A stretch of 64,000 nt of DNA from Symbiodinium natans (GCA_905221605.1 CAJNDS010002746.1:926889-990888); one strand, 5' to 3'; positions 1-13,446 are shown, counted from the first letter of the stretch. The notes: generated by a model not told the origin, from the sequence alone. A program made the numbers and translations.

Positions 1-2400
1 CCTACTCCGGGTCCTAGGGTTTCATCAGGCTGGCCGACAATTAAAGAAAGAAGCTACGGCGGCTCTCGTCTAGTTGAGCCTACACCCTTAGCCCCAAAAC
101 CCTCAACCCCTAGCACCCCACCCAAAAACCACTAAAAACCCTAATCCCTGAACCCTCAACCCCTGAGCCCTGAGCTTTTGACGCGAAACCCCCCAGCCCC
201 TCAACCCCTAAATCTCCGAACCCCTAAAACCCATAAACCCTAAACCCTAAACCCCAAATACCCTAACCCTAAACCCTAAACCCTAAACCCTAAACCCCAA
301 ATACCCTACCCCTCAACCAGCTCCACCTCTTGCTGCAGCGACCTTGGGGGGGCGCATTCTTGCAAGAGTGTTCGATTTGGACTCCAAAGTCTCTCGGGTG
401 TATTGGCAGTTTATAGGGCTCATGGGCCTTTTTGTGGATTGTATGTACCCTAAACCCCAAACCCTAAACCCTAAACCCTAAACCCTAAACCATAAGCCCT
501 CAAACCCTAAACCCCAGAACCTCATTTCCTAAACCCGAAACCCCCAAACCATGTTGGGAGGAGTGTCGGGGCCTTGAAAGAGACGGCAGGTCTTCCAGAG
601 TTCGCAGGTATGCGGGGAACCTCATGCATGGAGTCTGGGTAGTTACATGGTCCCTTAGCATGGGCCCTTGAAAGGGCACCCCTTGTATACCACATACAAA
701 GTAGGGGCCCACATGCCTACCCCTAGACTACTAATTGCTTAAGAACACCAAACAAATGAACAATAGTCTTCAGTCTTCCTTATTAAGGCCAATATAGGGA
801 TTATTTTTATTTTTTTATTCTTTTGGGGTTCTTAAGCAAATAGTAGTAGATGGCCCCCTTGTAGCTTGCTAAGTTGAGGGTCTTCTAGGGCTCGATTTTG
901 CGGAGTGTAGGGCCTTTACGGTTTGGGGCTTCGGCGCAGGCAACCCTAAACCCTAAACCCGAAGCCCTAGACCCTAAACACTAAACCCTCAACCCTAAAG
1001 TGCTTTGACGGAGTGTCGAAAGCTTTAGCATGCTTCAGTAAGTCCGTGGACATGCTCCGGCTCAATGAAAAGCTGGAGGCACCCCAGCCCCCCCTCAAGG
1101 TAACTCAGATTCAGGGCTTCCAAGGCTCAGTTCTAAGGGTTTAGGGTTCAGGGCTTTGAGGTTGTACGGGTTTCGAGACCCAACACTGCTATAAACCCTA
1201 AACCCCAAAACCCTACACCCGAAGCTCCAAACCCTAAACCCTGATGCCCTACGCTCGTGGGTACATTGCATGGATTCGAGTCCGCTTCCTAATATTGCGG
1301 GGGACTCGGTGGTTGCCCCAAAAGTCCTACACCAAAGAGCCTTAAGCTTGGGGACACAAGAAAAGTCATCCCCAAAACCCAAAACCCTAAACCCTGAACC
1401 CTAAACCCTGATGCCGACAAGCGGCTGCTGAAGCGCCTGCACTTCGGCACCAGAGGTCTCCTTGACAACGTTGGGATCTTACAGACGATTTGGGGTTGAG
1501 AGGCTTAGGGTGACCCACGCTAAACCCTAAACCCAAAACCCATCTAAACCATCTAAACCATCTAAACCCATCTAAACAGACCCGAAACCCAAAACCCCCT
1601 TGCGTCCCTCCTCAAGCCTGACCGATGGGTAAAGCCCTAAACCCTAGATCCCTCCACATAGGAGACCGCAAGCCAAGAACCCAATTTTGATCCAAAGACC
1701 GCGCCCTAAACCCTTAACCCTAAACCCCAAACCCTAAACCCTGAACCCGAAACCCTGCCCCAAACCCAACTCCAAAGACCTGCGACCCCAGACCCATCTT
1801 CGAGAAAAACCACGGGGACTGAGTGAGCAGTTATCTACGGCTAGTTACATGGTCCCTTGATATGAGCCCTTACATGGGTTTAGGGTTCAGGGTGCAGGGT
1901 ATGTACCCCTTATATAAACCCAAAGGCCCATACTTCAGAACCCTGTGAAGAAGGTAACGGACCGTATCAAGAGACCCTATAGCTTCCCTTAGAAATTCGG
2001 GAACTAGCTATATCCCTTCAGTTGCCCTTGAGGGGGTTAGAAACGACCCTCACTCTCGAACTCCCTACTAATGAAGAACTGGTAAGAAAACCCTGAGCCC
2101 TAAACCTTAAACCCAAACCCAAGACCCAAAACCCTAAACCCCTAAACCCCCAACCCCTAAACCCCTAAACCCCTAAACCCCTAAAACCACTAAAACCCCT
2201 AAAACCCCTAAACCACTAAACCCCTAAACCCCTAGACCCCTAAAGCCCTAAAGCCCTAAAGCCCTAAAGCCCTAAAGCCCTAAAGCCCTAAACCCCTAAA
2301 CCCCTGAACCCCTGAACCCCTGAACCCTAAACCCAAAACCCTAAACCCACCATCCTAAACCCTAAACCTTAAACCCTAAACCCTAAACCCCAAACCCGGC
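1..2400. repeat. Telomere-type repeats with few exons
   Basis: CCCTAAA arrays and degenerate variants (CCCTAAAG, CCCCTAAA). Unique stretches at 320-420 (plus frame LHLLLQRPWGGAFLQECSI) and 1240-1370 (minus frame FSCVPKLKALWCRTFGATT) may be exons but lack clear boundaries. CCTACTCCGGGTCCTAG at the window start recurs at 5106, 5943 and 16550. Confidence 0.6.
728..846. mobile_element. Family B inverted-repeat element
   Basis: Ends CTACTAATTGCTTAAGAAC and GTTCTTAAGCAAATAGTAG, flanked by TAGA. Other copies: 12604-12742 (flanked by TATA), 42322-42443, 43921-44008 and arms at 24707-24760 and 39180-39214. Several carry a poly-G or poly-C run next to the GTTCTTAAG arm. Confidence 0.7.
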
Positions 2401-2409
2401 TCCAGCTAC

Positions 2410-2679
2410 CCAACGCGCGGCCTCGTGGCCCTGCAAGCTCTTCAACTCGGCCTCGGCCTTTCTCAGAGAGCACTTCAAAGAATTAGGTTTTAGGGTTTAG
2501 GGTTTAGGGTTTAGCCGTGGGGCGAAGAAAGGCAGCCCAAAGAGACCCAAAATTTCAAACTGCGCCGACTTAGGGTTTTGGGTTTACTTAAACCCTAAAC
2601 CCTAAAAACCTTAAAAAAAGCACAGCCCATATCGCGAGAATCTCGCGCGCACCTCCAGCCGCCGCTTTTCAGCCTCGTC
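2410..2679 (-). CDS. Two candidate coiled-coil exons
   Basis: Minus exon 2679-2653 (CCAG|GAC to GAG|GTGCG) reads DEAEKRRLE. Minus exon 2457-2410 (AAAG|GCC to TGG|GTAGCTGG) reads AEAELKSLQGHEAARW. Both are charged helical repeats, consistent with one coiled-coil protein. The intron between is telomere-type repeat; the two were not proved to be adjacent exons. Confidence 0.42.
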
Positions 2680-2959
2680 CTGGCGCATCGCAGGCCATGC
2701 AGGGTTTAGGGTTTAGGGTTTAGGGTTTCGGGTTTGGGGGTTTAGGGTTTAGGGTTTGCTGTGATAGGGTGTAGATGCTGTGAAGGTTTGGACGCAGCAG
2801 CGGTTCGAATGCCTCGTCAGGTGCGAAGAGCAGTTCTGGCCCGATTGTGGAGGGCCATCTAATACTTGTCTCCCACCCCACGCCGTCCGAGGCGGCAAAA
2901 CGACCCAAACCTATTCCTTTTAGGGTTTAGGCCTAAACTCATGACAATCGCTTACTTAA

Positions 2960-3400
2960 AAAAAAAACCTTTCCATCACCGATGGCCACTTTCAGCCAAG
3001 GGAAAGGTTTGAGGCCAGGTCCTCAGCTGCATAGAAAAGGAGAGGTTTTAGAGGGTTTGCAGGGTCAGGAGGAGCCATGGAACCAAGGATCAGGGCCGGG
3101 CCATGGAGTCAGCGGGTCAGGGGTCCAGAGGGTCAGGGCCAGGGCCAAAGGGGGCCACAGAAGGCCAGGGAGAAAACACTTTTTGAGCACCACCTTCTGG
3201 CACAAGGGAGGGGTATTTACTTTATTAAGGGACCAGTACTGGTCCCGACAAAAACGTGTTCCGGTACCGGGCCCATCGTGGGTGCTACCGACCTCCGGGC
3301 TGCAGGAGGCGGGCAAGCGACCTGCGTCGACTTTCGCCATAGAGGTCGAAGGGCTTAAGCGCCGCCCCCCTTCTGCAGGGGGGCGGCCTAGGCCCTGAGT
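2960..3400. other. GC-rich unique stretch, no supported gene
   Basis: Open on both strands (138 plus codons, 91 minus) because of GGGCCAGGG-type repeats. 3217-3400 resembles a degraded inverted-repeat element (AAGGGACCAGTACTGGTCCC). No splice-bounded exon chosen. Confidence 0.5.
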
Positions 3401-5199
3401 TTAGGGTTTAGGGTCTAGGGTTTCGGGCTTAGGGTTTACGGTTTCGGGTTTAGGGTTTAGGGTTCAGAGATGCGGGCCCCTTCAGGACATCCTTTTGACA
3501 GGGTTCAGGGCTCACGACTGGGCTTTGGTGGGCTTACTGACCTTCTGCCGAAAATGTTCACCTTTGGTCTGCAACAGGCGGTTTGCGAATACCCGCCCCA
3601 AAGGCTTAAGTACTCAGCAGCTAGGTGGGGGGTGGGGGCTTTTGCTGAGCCCTAAACCCTAAACCCTAAACCCTAAACCCTAAACCCTAAACCCTAAAGA
3701 GCCACCTTCTTCATTTGAAGAAGCTTCAGCTGGATGTTGATCATGTCCCGCTTGTTGCGGATAAAGAAGGCCTGCCAGCATTGCCCAAAATCAGCCCCCA
3801 ATCCAACCCCCAGCCTCAAACGTTGTTTAGGGCTTAGGGTTTAGGGTTTAGGGTTGAGGGTCTAGGGTTTATGACTAAACGGATTCCTGCTGAGAATTAA
3901 TCAAGTCGAGTCAGCCATCACTTGCCTGTCTGCGGATTTCGGGTTTAGGGCTGGGTTTAGGGTTTATCAAACGCAACAACACAAGAATCGGACATAGTGA
4001 GCAGTTAGGAAATTTCTGCTCCCCTGGCTGCCATCTGTGCAGGGTGGGTTGGGATGAGCACAGGAAACATATCCACTGAGCAACCCTAAACCCTAAACCC
4101 TAAACCCTAAACCCTAAACCTAGAATGGCCTGCACCAGAACTGAGCAGAAGGGAACGCCGAGCCCCAGCCCATCATCAGCCTCCGGCGCGCGTGGGAGTT
4201 CGCTTCTTGCCGCTATCATGGGAGTTTAGGGTTTATAAAGGCACTGTTGGGGTTAGGGGTTTATTGAATTATTCAGGGTTCAGGTCCCGGGAAAGTTTCG
4301 AGGAGTTTCGAGGAAAGTTTCCAGGAAAGTTTCTGTTTTGAAATTTTTTGAATAACTCCAAGTTACAGGGGCTTGAGGTTTGAGGGTTTAGGGTTTAGGA
4401 TTTAGGGCTCATGAAGGCATTATAGGCCAGGGGTTCAGGGTTTTGGGGGCGGGGCAGCGTCTTAGGCTTGCGTGGATTTATGGTTTGCGGCTTAGGGTTT
4501 GGCGGTTTGGGGGGGGGGGGGGGGGGGTTGAGGGCTTGTCCTGCTTTACGATACGAGCCTGAAGTTATGTATCCAGAAAAAAACGAACTGGCCTAGGGTT
4601 TAGGGTTCGGGTTTAGGGTTCGGGTTTAGGGTTTAGTTTGGGTTTAGTGTTTATGGTTTGGGGTTTGGGGTTTAGGGTTTACGGTATAGGGTCTACGGTG
4701 TGGGTGAGGGCTGATGTAATCTACCAGACACTAAGGGCCAACTCTAACAACCCCGAAGCCCTAACCCTAAACCCCAAACCCTATACCCTAAACCCTAAAC
4801 CCCAGACCCTAAACCCTCAATTCCCGAAGCCTAGAACCCGCGACGCGCGGCAAGTGCCGCGATTGCCCGCCTTGCTGGCCGCGCTGAGGAGGGATATTTG
4901 CAGCCCTGGCCACGCGTTGTGACAACTAAACCTTCCCTCAAACCCTAAGCACCCCACACGCCCTAAACACCCTAAAAACCTGAAAACCCTTAACCTTGTA
5001 TGGTTGCAGGTTCGGGCATGCCTTTTGTATTTTCGGGTATCACTAATTAAGCACGTGAAGCCCTACCAATAACGCCTCAAGCGTCAAGTGTTGAACCCTA
5101 AAACAGGGACTACTCTGGGTCCTAGGAGTTGTTTCATGAGCCTAAACCCTAAACCCTAAACCCGAAACCCGAAACCCGAAACCCTAAACCCTAAACCCT

Positions 5200-5310
5200 A
5201 AACCTAACAAGGGCCTTGTCCCTGCAGGAAGCGCCCCGCAAAGAAGAGCACCACATTGAGCCTTCCGAAGCACGAGTTTCAGACGCACATGCTTTCTGCG
5301 CTTGGAGCCT
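5200..5310. CDS. Candidate exon, strand ambiguous
   Basis: Plus, after CTGCAG|G: KRPAKKSTTLSLPKHEFQTH then MLSALGA. Minus: SKRRKHVRLKLVLRKAQCG. Both have G/C-ending codons; I could not choose. The next unique stretch (5340-5470) reads KHLKCMTTFGRQAAPVLLVS on the minus strand. Confidence 0.35.
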
Positions 5311-6114
5311 GACACTTTAGGGTTTAGGGTTTAGGGTTTAGGACTTGGGGACGCAGAAGTAGTGGCCCAGAGCCCATGTGGGTGAGGACACCTCAGTGTG
5401 GAGACCAAGAGAACTGGGGCAGCTTGCCGGCCGAATGTGGTCATGCACTTCAAGTGCTTCTGTTGATTTGGTGTAGGGTTCAGGGTTCAGAGTTCAGGGT
5501 TTAGGGTTCAGGGTTCAGGGTTTAGGGTTCAGGGTTCAGGGTTTAGGGCTTGGAGTCTGGGGCTTAGGGTAAAGGGGTATAATCAGGCTCAGGGTTTAGT
5601 TTAAGGTACAAACCCTAAACCCTAAACCCTAAACCCTAAACCCGGAAACCTTTCGGGCTCGAAGCTTGTCATCCCTAAGCCCGACCTCTCCCACTCCCAA
5701 AACCTTCCTCGACTCAAGAGTGGGGTTTAGGGTTTAGGGTTTAGGGTTTAGGGTTTAGGGTTTAGGGTTTAGGGTTTAGGGTGTAGGGTGTAGGGTTTAG
5801 GGTTCAGGGTTTAGGGGTTTAGGGTTTAGGGTTTAGGGTTTTCGGGTGGCCCAGGAGTAACCCAGGAATAAACAGGGTGCCCTTTTTGGTCTAAAGGGGT
5901 TCATAAGGGAACCTAAACCCCTTCAGAAAAGATAATAAGGGCCTACTCCGGGTCCTAGCCCTAAACCCTAAACCCTAAACCCTAAACCCTAACCCTAAAC
6001 CCTAAACCCTATTTTTGGCTTTACGCGAGGAATGGACATTCGCCGGGTGCCTACGGTCCCCTGAACCCGGAACGTTAAGGACCCTGGCCCGAGCCCAAAA
6101 CCCTAGTAACCCTA

Positions 6115-6225
6115 ATGACCCCCTAATGACCCCCTAATACCCCTAATACCCCTACTACCCCTAATACCCCTAATACCCCTAATACCCCTAATACCCCTAA
6201 TACCCCGAATACCCTTAATACCCCT
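6115..6225 (+). repeat. CCCCTAATA nonamer array
   Basis: About 11 nonamers beside telomere-type repeats. Similar local variants: CCCTCAA (14505-14565), GGGTATTTA (30110-30155), CCCTAAAAAA (60895-61000) and CCCTAAAG (2244-2290). Confidence 0.8.
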
Positions 6226-6275
6226 AAACCCTCAGCCCCACATACCCGAAACATCCTGAAGCCGTTAAAGCCCTG

Positions 6276-6315
6276 TAGGGCCAAGCTGGAGATTGAGAAG
6301 GCGGCACGACAGGCA
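6276..6315 (+). CDS. Candidate coiled-coil exon (short)
   Basis: Plus frame after TGTAG|GG reads AKLEIEKAARQA, with a possible GC donor. Short and tentative. Confidence 0.3.
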
Positions 6316-7647
6316 CGATGAGGATCAAGAAGAGGATGAACTCAGCACCGCCCGTTCGCTTGTCGAGTGGGTTTAGGGTTTGGGGTTTAGGGTTTAGGGT
6401 TTGGGGCTAAGCCCGAAACCCTACAAACCCGATAAGGTCTAGAACAGCGCTGCGGTTCAGCTCGTAGTCCCTCTGCTCTCTGCTTATGTGCACACTGCCG
6501 CAAACATGTAATGTTCCAGTACACTTTACCGTCACTTTACCTCAGCGTGCGGTTCAGCAATGTACCCTGATCCGCTGCTTCTGTGCACACCGCCGCAAAC
6601 ATGTGTTCCAATACACTTGACATCAACGAACCCTAAACCCTATAGGGTTTAGGACTTAAGGCTTGGGATTCAGGGTTTAGGGTTTAGGGTTTAGGGACCC
6701 TGAACTCTAGACCCCATAAACCCTTCACCTCCCTGCGTGTGAGCCCTGGATTGGGAAAAAGCTATTGATCAGCTTCTGCTAAGGGTGTGCCCTAAGGTTT
6801 AGGGTTTAGGGTTTAGAAGTTGGGTTTCGAAGTTTAGGTGCTATTTAGACGAGATTTGTGGGGTCTAGGGCGGCACATAATACCTTGTGCCATCCAAACG
6901 CTTTCCCCCTAAAATGCCTATGAGCAGACGGTCACATGCTAGATCCCAGGGTAACATAGGAATAAACGGGCACCCTTCATTGTTTAAAGGGCTTTATTGC
7001 GGGAACTCCTCAACACTGAAAAATGATAGGGTTCAGGGCTTATTGCCTGGACCCTGTATCCCCTTGAGGTGCGGGCACGAATGCGAAGAACCACCATGCC
7101 AACATCTGCAGCATGTGGCTCCATTTAGCAACATTGGTGGGGGGGTAGGGGGGAGGGCAGGAGGGAGGTTGTTCTCATTATGGCCTATTGGGGGTCCGAC
7201 GATCATACGGGGACCTCTATCTAGGGTACCCAAAATAAAGGGTTGAAAAACCACCCAAATTGGATTGACCTATAAGCTCTGAGTCCATAAAGTCTACCTT
7301 AAGAGCACAACGACATTTTCCGGTCATGATTAAAAAGCCGCTTAGATGGCTCTTCCGTACGAGCCCAAGAAGTGTATTCGGCTCTTCAGGCAGAGGTGAT
7401 GGGTCTCTGTTCAAGCACGTTCCCTCCAAAAAGCTCCAATCTCCCTTAATGAAGGAGTAGTACTCATGCATATCATGCGTCTGTCAACGCTTTGCCTTCA
7501 GGCCGCAAACACTGCAACAGTAGTTAGATGCCTGAAAATGCACGCTGGCACGCCTGGGTCGCTCTAGATAGCCAGTCGCTCGACAGCAGCACTTGAAAGC
7601 CCGACGTAGCACAAGCCCAGAGGTATGTGTATGATGTATGTATGTGT

Positions 7648-7698
<51 letters not shown>
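7648..7698 (+). repeat. (GATA)n microsatellite
   Basis: About 12 GATA units. Other simple repeats: (GTAT)n at 29564-29596, (TA)n at 29458-29490, 35635-35680 and 35836-35858. Confidence 0.9.
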
Positions 7699-8587
7699 CA
7701 TCTATAGATACATTATATACACAAAGACCCGTATTATACTTGACGGAATGTTCTTGATTACGCTTTATTGCGCCAGCAGGGGCCAAGATCAGACAGGGCG
7801 GGTGTCCTTCAAGCCATGACGATGTGGGGTTTAGGGTTTAGGGTTTAGGGTGTAGGTTAGGATGTTGCCCCACATACTAACAGTCCTTAATTGGGATTGT
7901 GATAGGGTGTTAAATAATCCCCGACCAGGGCACCTTAAACCCTAAACCCTACACTCTCATTAAGGATCCGGGGGCGCGAGCTAGTGTCGGCTCCCCGGGC
8001 ACGGGGAAAGTTGCAATCCCTAAGCTCTAAACCCTAAACCCTAAACCCTAAACCCTAAACCCTAAACCCAACACTCCCAAGACATGAAAGGACTCACGCC
8101 AACACTGGTCGAGTACAGCATGTGCCCGTATACCCTACTTGAAGGCTTCTAAGCAGGGCTACAAGTACCCTGTTTAGGGCTTAGGGTTTAGGGTATAATA
8201 TAACCATACTAAACCTAATTATTTCTAACCCTAGTGATCAGCACCGATGAGCCTCCAAGTTGACTCTAGCCCAAGCCCCCTTGGTCCGAAGTTGGGTTGC
8301 CCAGCATGAACCAAAAACACGGACGCTTTTGGCCCGTAGTCGGAATGAAAACCAAAGGTCAAAAGGGTGACCCCAAAAAGGAATGAGAACCCAATCTGCG
8401 GGCCTATAGTAGTGGGATTACAAGGGACCCTGACTTGCAAAAATAGGGACAAAGGGAGTGAGACAACGAGGAAATAGGGAAATCAGTGCATAAAGGTACA
8501 CGTACGACGGGGAATCCCTAAACCCTAATACCCTAAACCCTAAACCCCAAACCCTAAACCCTAAACTAAGGAATCCTAGAGCCCTCT

Positions 8588-8695
8588 AAGCCCAAACTGC
8601 AGCTCGCGTATAAGGCCGGGACTTGCGCACAGCTTCCACGGGGTGTTGAGAACTACGTCGCCTGCAAAGCCGATCCACAACCTGAATCACGCAGG
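8588..8695 (+). CDS. Candidate exon (unknown)
   Basis: Plus frame KPKLQLAYKAGTCAQLPRGV then ENYVACKADPQPESRR, ending AGG|GTTTAGG, where the telomere array supplies the donor. A second plus exon (SEATPPTASQEADPKAHQAR) may follow at about 8750-8817. Confidence 0.5.
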
Positions 8696-9739
8696 GTTTA
8701 GGGTTTAGGGGTTAGGCTTAGGGTTTAGGGTTTAGGGATGATGTAGCGTTTAGGGTGACAGTGAGGCTACGCCCCCAACCGCATCTCAGGAGGCAGACCC
8801 TAAAGCTCACCAGGCCCGGGGTTTAAGACTTGGGGTTTAGGGATTTAGGGATTTAGGGTTTAGGATTTAGGGTTTAGGCCTTCGGGAGGTAGGCCCTGCT
8901 TCTCAAGTCATTTGTACTCGGCAGACATACGTAATTTGCAGTCCAAACCCTAAAGCCTAAACCCCAAACCCTAAACCATAAATCCGTGGGCGTTCCATGG
9001 ATGGAGCAACCAGGGGCTGGTCTAGGCACCCTGGATCCTAAACCCTAAGCCCTGAACCCGAATCTAGCCTCAATTCCACACTAAGGACACCAAGCTCCCA
9101 ACCTGGGACAACGAAGGCAACTATTATGGTATAGGGTTTAGGGTCTAGGGGTTTAGGGTTTAGGGTTCCACAGAGACACTTGAGAACTTCTCTAAATTAT
9201 GGTCTCTGTCTCGGGGTTACCAGTCTGAGGCGGTTGAGGGTTCAGGGTCTAGGGTTGGTACCTTTTTGGGGTTACCAGGCGGCCCCGAATACCTAGGGCG
9301 GCACCCAACGAGGGCCACAGTTTTCAGAAACCCTCAACCCTAAACCCTGAACTGTAGTCTTTTGGGATATCTAAAGTCCCTCAATTCTTGCAGGGTTTAG
9401 GGTTTAGGGCTTATACAGGGTTCAGGGTTCAGGTTTTAGGGTTTAGGGTTTAGGGTTTAGTTAAGAGTTAAGACCTTATTTGGGCTTAAACTCCCATGAA
9501 ACTTCAAGCACACGTGGTCTAATTGTGCCACGCAGGCGCCTAAAGCCAGGAATTTCTGAAGCACAACTAGCCCAACCAGATGGGCATTTCACAAGATAGG
9601 TGTGCCCCCAATATGTCCCCAAAGACTATAATCCTCAGAATAGGAACCATAAAAGGATACCCCACTTTCGGAAACCCCCCATATGTGAGCCTCTTAACCT
9701 TAACCGTAACCTACGAGGCCTCATTCGGCATTTCCAATT

Positions 9740-9914
9740 CTTCCAATTCGCCGAAGCTCCACAAGCTCCAAAAAAACGACCCAAATCGCAGCCAAAAGGC
9801 AGGTTGAAGACCACTGACCTTTGTACTCGTGAGGATCTCAAGGGATTCAGGGATTCCAGAAAGATTTGTTGCCACGCTGGAGGGAGGGCGTGGGATCTTG
9901 GAGGGGGCTTAGGG
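9740..9914 (+). CDS. Candidate exon, basic
   Basis: Plus frame AEAPQAPKKRPKSQPKGRLK, then TTDLCTREDLKGFRDSRK and ICCHAGGRAWDLGGGLG. It ends at a consensus GTGAGT (9915). The start is approximate; half of a D-family element lies upstream. Basic N-part, Cys-containing C-part; family unknown. Confidence 0.5.
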
Positions 9915-12494
9915 GTGAGTGTCAAAGATTGGGGAAATCCCCTGGCTGAGATATATTTCCGACAATAGGGGTACCCCTTACATAAAACCCTAAACCCTAA
10001 ACCCTAAACCCTAAACCCTAAACCCAACCCATGAACCCCAAAAAGGGTACCCCAATTGTCCGAAACCCCCCATATGATGAGGCTCCTCAAGGGAGGTGGT
10101 GAGGCTCCCTAAGTCCGAGTTTAGGATTTAGGGTTTAGGGTTTAGGGGATACAGCACCAAGCTCTAACCCCACAACGCCACAAAGCTTGCAAAGGCGGAA
10201 GGAAGCGTTTCAGCTACCAACTTCCACTCTCTCCACCCCCAAACCAAAAAAAACAACTCAAGAGGTTTAGGGTTTAAACAGCCTAAAGGGGTTTAGGGTT
10301 TAGGGTTTAGGGTTTAGGGTTTAGGGTTTAGGGTTTAGGGTTAGGGTTTAAACAGCCTAAACCCCTGAACGCCCCCTGAGGCCTAAACTAAACACTAAAC
10401 CCTCAAGCCCATGTTGAACTCTTGAAAGGTCAAACATGCCTCGCCACGAACGTCTCCTCGCAACTCCCCGAAACTTTCCCCGAACCTGAACCCTGAATGA
10501 ATGCCAATGCCAAAGCCCAAACCCTAAACCCTCAACCCTAAACCCTAAACCCTAAACCGCCGTTGCAGGCCAGAGGCCAGTTTGACAGCGCGTACAGGTA
10601 GGAGCCGCTAACGCTGTCCACCCTTAGAGATGATAGGGTTTAGGGTCACAGGGGTTAGGGTTTATAGGGTTTAGAGTTTAGGGTTTAGGGTTATTATGGC
10701 TAGGTTCAGGGTTCTAGGGTTTAGGGGTTAGGGGGCCGACGTAGGGTTTAGGTCCACGCTTAGGCTCAAGAAAAAAAGAACGCTGACAAGTTTTGGGAGA
10801 TTCAGGGAACCCCAGACGCTAAACCCTAAACCCTAAACCTCTACTTTGACTGGGGAGCCTTCTCCTAAAACTGCTGGCACGGGGTCAGGGGATCTAGGGC
10901 ATGGCATTCCGGGGTTAAGAGCAAGAGGGTTTAGGGTTTCGCGTTTAGGGTTTAGGGCGCAAGCCCCCCACCCTGAATCGCAGCGTTCGTATGATCCAAG
11001 ACCCAGGGACTCCGTGTAACGAAGCATGAAACTTACTTCCCCCACTGACCTCAGGGAGTGTCTAACCCTGAGCCCTGAACCGTGGACCCTAAAACCCTAC
11101 ATGTATCCAGAAATTCGACTTGTGTGCAGAAGCTCAGAGTTCTTGGAGAAAAAAAAGGAGACCCGCACACCCTAAACCTTACACTACCCGAAAGGATCCC
11201 ATTATGGAACAACCAACACTTGGCCTGCACTGCGATTGAGGGCTTAGGTGTTGGTGCTGATCTGATGGCTTAGCTAGGACTTGCAGCCAGACCTATGACC
11301 CTCAACCCTAATTGAACCCTAAAACCTTAACCCTAAACCCTATAAGCCCTAAGCCTGACTTGCGAAGGAGGCACTTGAGAATGGCTTGTGAGCCAGTGTT
11401 CAGGTAGTACGCCAGGAGCGACCGGAGAACTGCGCCACCAGCAGTGCTAGGGTTCACGGGTTGAGGGTTTAGGGATGAGGTCAAAGTTCAACTAGAGGCC
11501 AGCTTTAGGGTCTGGGGTTTCGGGTTTAGGGCGTTCGTGCTTTGCAGTCTTTCGGGCTTGCAGGCCTGAATGTTTTATGCGCTGGCTTAAGTGTCTGATG
11601 TTTGGAGGGCTTAAGTCCTAGACCTAGGACCCCAGAAGTCCAGGATAGCCCGGGCTTCCAGATTGAATTTCTCTTCGGGTTTGGGGTTTCGGGTTGAGGG
11701 TTAGGGTCGAGGCTTAAACGAGATAAACCGCAACCCCTAACCCTAAACCCTAAACCCTATACCCTAAACCCTAAACTCAAAAGCCTAAACCCTAAACCCC
11801 AAACCCTAAACAATAGACCGCATCTTCCCCCTCCAGATGCCTTTGACCGGATCATCTTGCAGCTCGATGACGGGGGGGCTGTTGAGCTCCTGGCAGCTGG
11901 TATTTAGACAACAATAAATACAAAGGTTTAGGGTTTAGGATTTAGGGTTTAGGGTTTGGGGTTTTGGGGTTTGGGGTTTAGGGTTTGACCTTGGGATGTT
12001 CCCCCTTCTACTAACAGTCCTTAAAAGGGATTCCAAATGGGGGTTCTGTAGAGTTTTGGGCGTTCAAGGCGTTTAGGGCTGAGGTTGGGATGTTTCCCCT
12101 TATACAAGCAGTCCTTTAATCCCTGTGAAGAGCTGTTAGCGTAGGGGGGAACATCCCAACCTTCAACCCTAAACCCTAATCCCTTAGAACCCCTACCCAA
12201 ACCCCCCAAATTATGGAACATAATGGCACTTGGTTTTTGGGTGTCGTTTAGATACTTTGGAGGTCCAGATAAGCCCGAAACCCTAAATCCAGATCGCTTT
12301 ATACCCTCACCCCTAGACCCTAGACCCCAAACCCTAAACCCTAAACCCTAAACCCCAAGCCCCAAACCCTAAACCCGAAACCCCAAACCCTAAACCCCTA
12401 GCCCAAGCAGCCTGATGCCGGAGGGTTGAGGGTTTTGGATGAACCTTCAGAGACAACAAACAAACCTACAAAGACTCCCGCAGGCTCCTATACT

Positions 12495-12600
12495 TTGGGA
12501 TGTTCCGCTTATGCTAACAATCCTTAATACCAGTAGGGAATATAATAAGGGGCACGATTATCCCCATTAAGGACTGCTAGTATAAGGGGGAACATCCCAA
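12495..12600. mobile_element. Family A MITE with perfect 8-bp duplication
   Basis: Ends TTGGGATGTTCC and GGGGGAACATCCCAA with inner arms ACTAACAGTCCTTAA-type. Flanked by CCTATACT on both sides (12487-12494, 12601-12608). A family B element starts inside the right copy. Eight-base duplication suggests a hAT-like or similar transposase acting in trans. Confidence 0.8.
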
Positions 12601-13446
12601 CCTATACTACTATTTGCTTAAGAACACACACAAGAAAAACTAATAATCCCAGTGCTGCCCTTAAAGGGAAGAGTATTTGTATCCCTGTCTTGCCCTTAAA
12701 GGGAAGAATCTTTTTCGGGGCGTTCTTAAGCAATATTCGTAGTATAATGGTTCAGGAATGTAGGGGCTTTAGTGACTCTAGGGGTTCTCGAACCCTAAAC
12801 CCTAAACCCTAAACCCTCAACCCAAGGCGAATTAGGGCTGATAAGAGCAAGGTACCAAAATGCAGGAAGGCTCGGGGGCCGCAAGGGAGGAGAAGAGACT
12901 TCGTTTGGGGAGCCGGCCGTCTGAAGGATAGGGTTTAATGATTGAGCGTTCAAGGTTTTGGTCTGGTGTAGGTTTAGGGTTTAATTAAGGTTTAGGATTT
13001 AGGGTTCAGGGTTTGGGGTTGGGGGTTTGGGGTTTCGGGTTTAGGGTTTCGGGGTCTTGGCCTGGGGGGGGGGGGGGGGGGGGGGGAATCTGAATTGTAG
13101 GCGAAAGGATCTCTCTCAGTGTATGCTCCTTCTCGATTGCCGTGCCGAATGAACCCTTGCAAGAATGACCATATACCACCCGTGCTACTGTGATCCCTCT
13201 GATATGGACATGGACCCTAAACCCCGAAAGCCGAATACCTTTAGAGTTCAGGGTTTGGGGCTTCGGAGCTCACAAAACCCTAAACCCTAAACTCCAAACC
13301 CTAAACCCTAAACCCTAAACCCCAAACCCTAAGCCCTATAAACCCTAGACCCTGAACCCCAAACCCTAAACCCTAAACCCTAAACCCTAAACCCTAAACC
13401 CTAAACCCTAAACCCTAAACCCTAAACCCTAAACCCTCAACCCTGC

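Noticed and set aside
1-600. Chromosome end (true telomere)
   Set aside because: Arrays are short, degenerate and change orientation, and they recur through the full 64 kb with unique sequence between.
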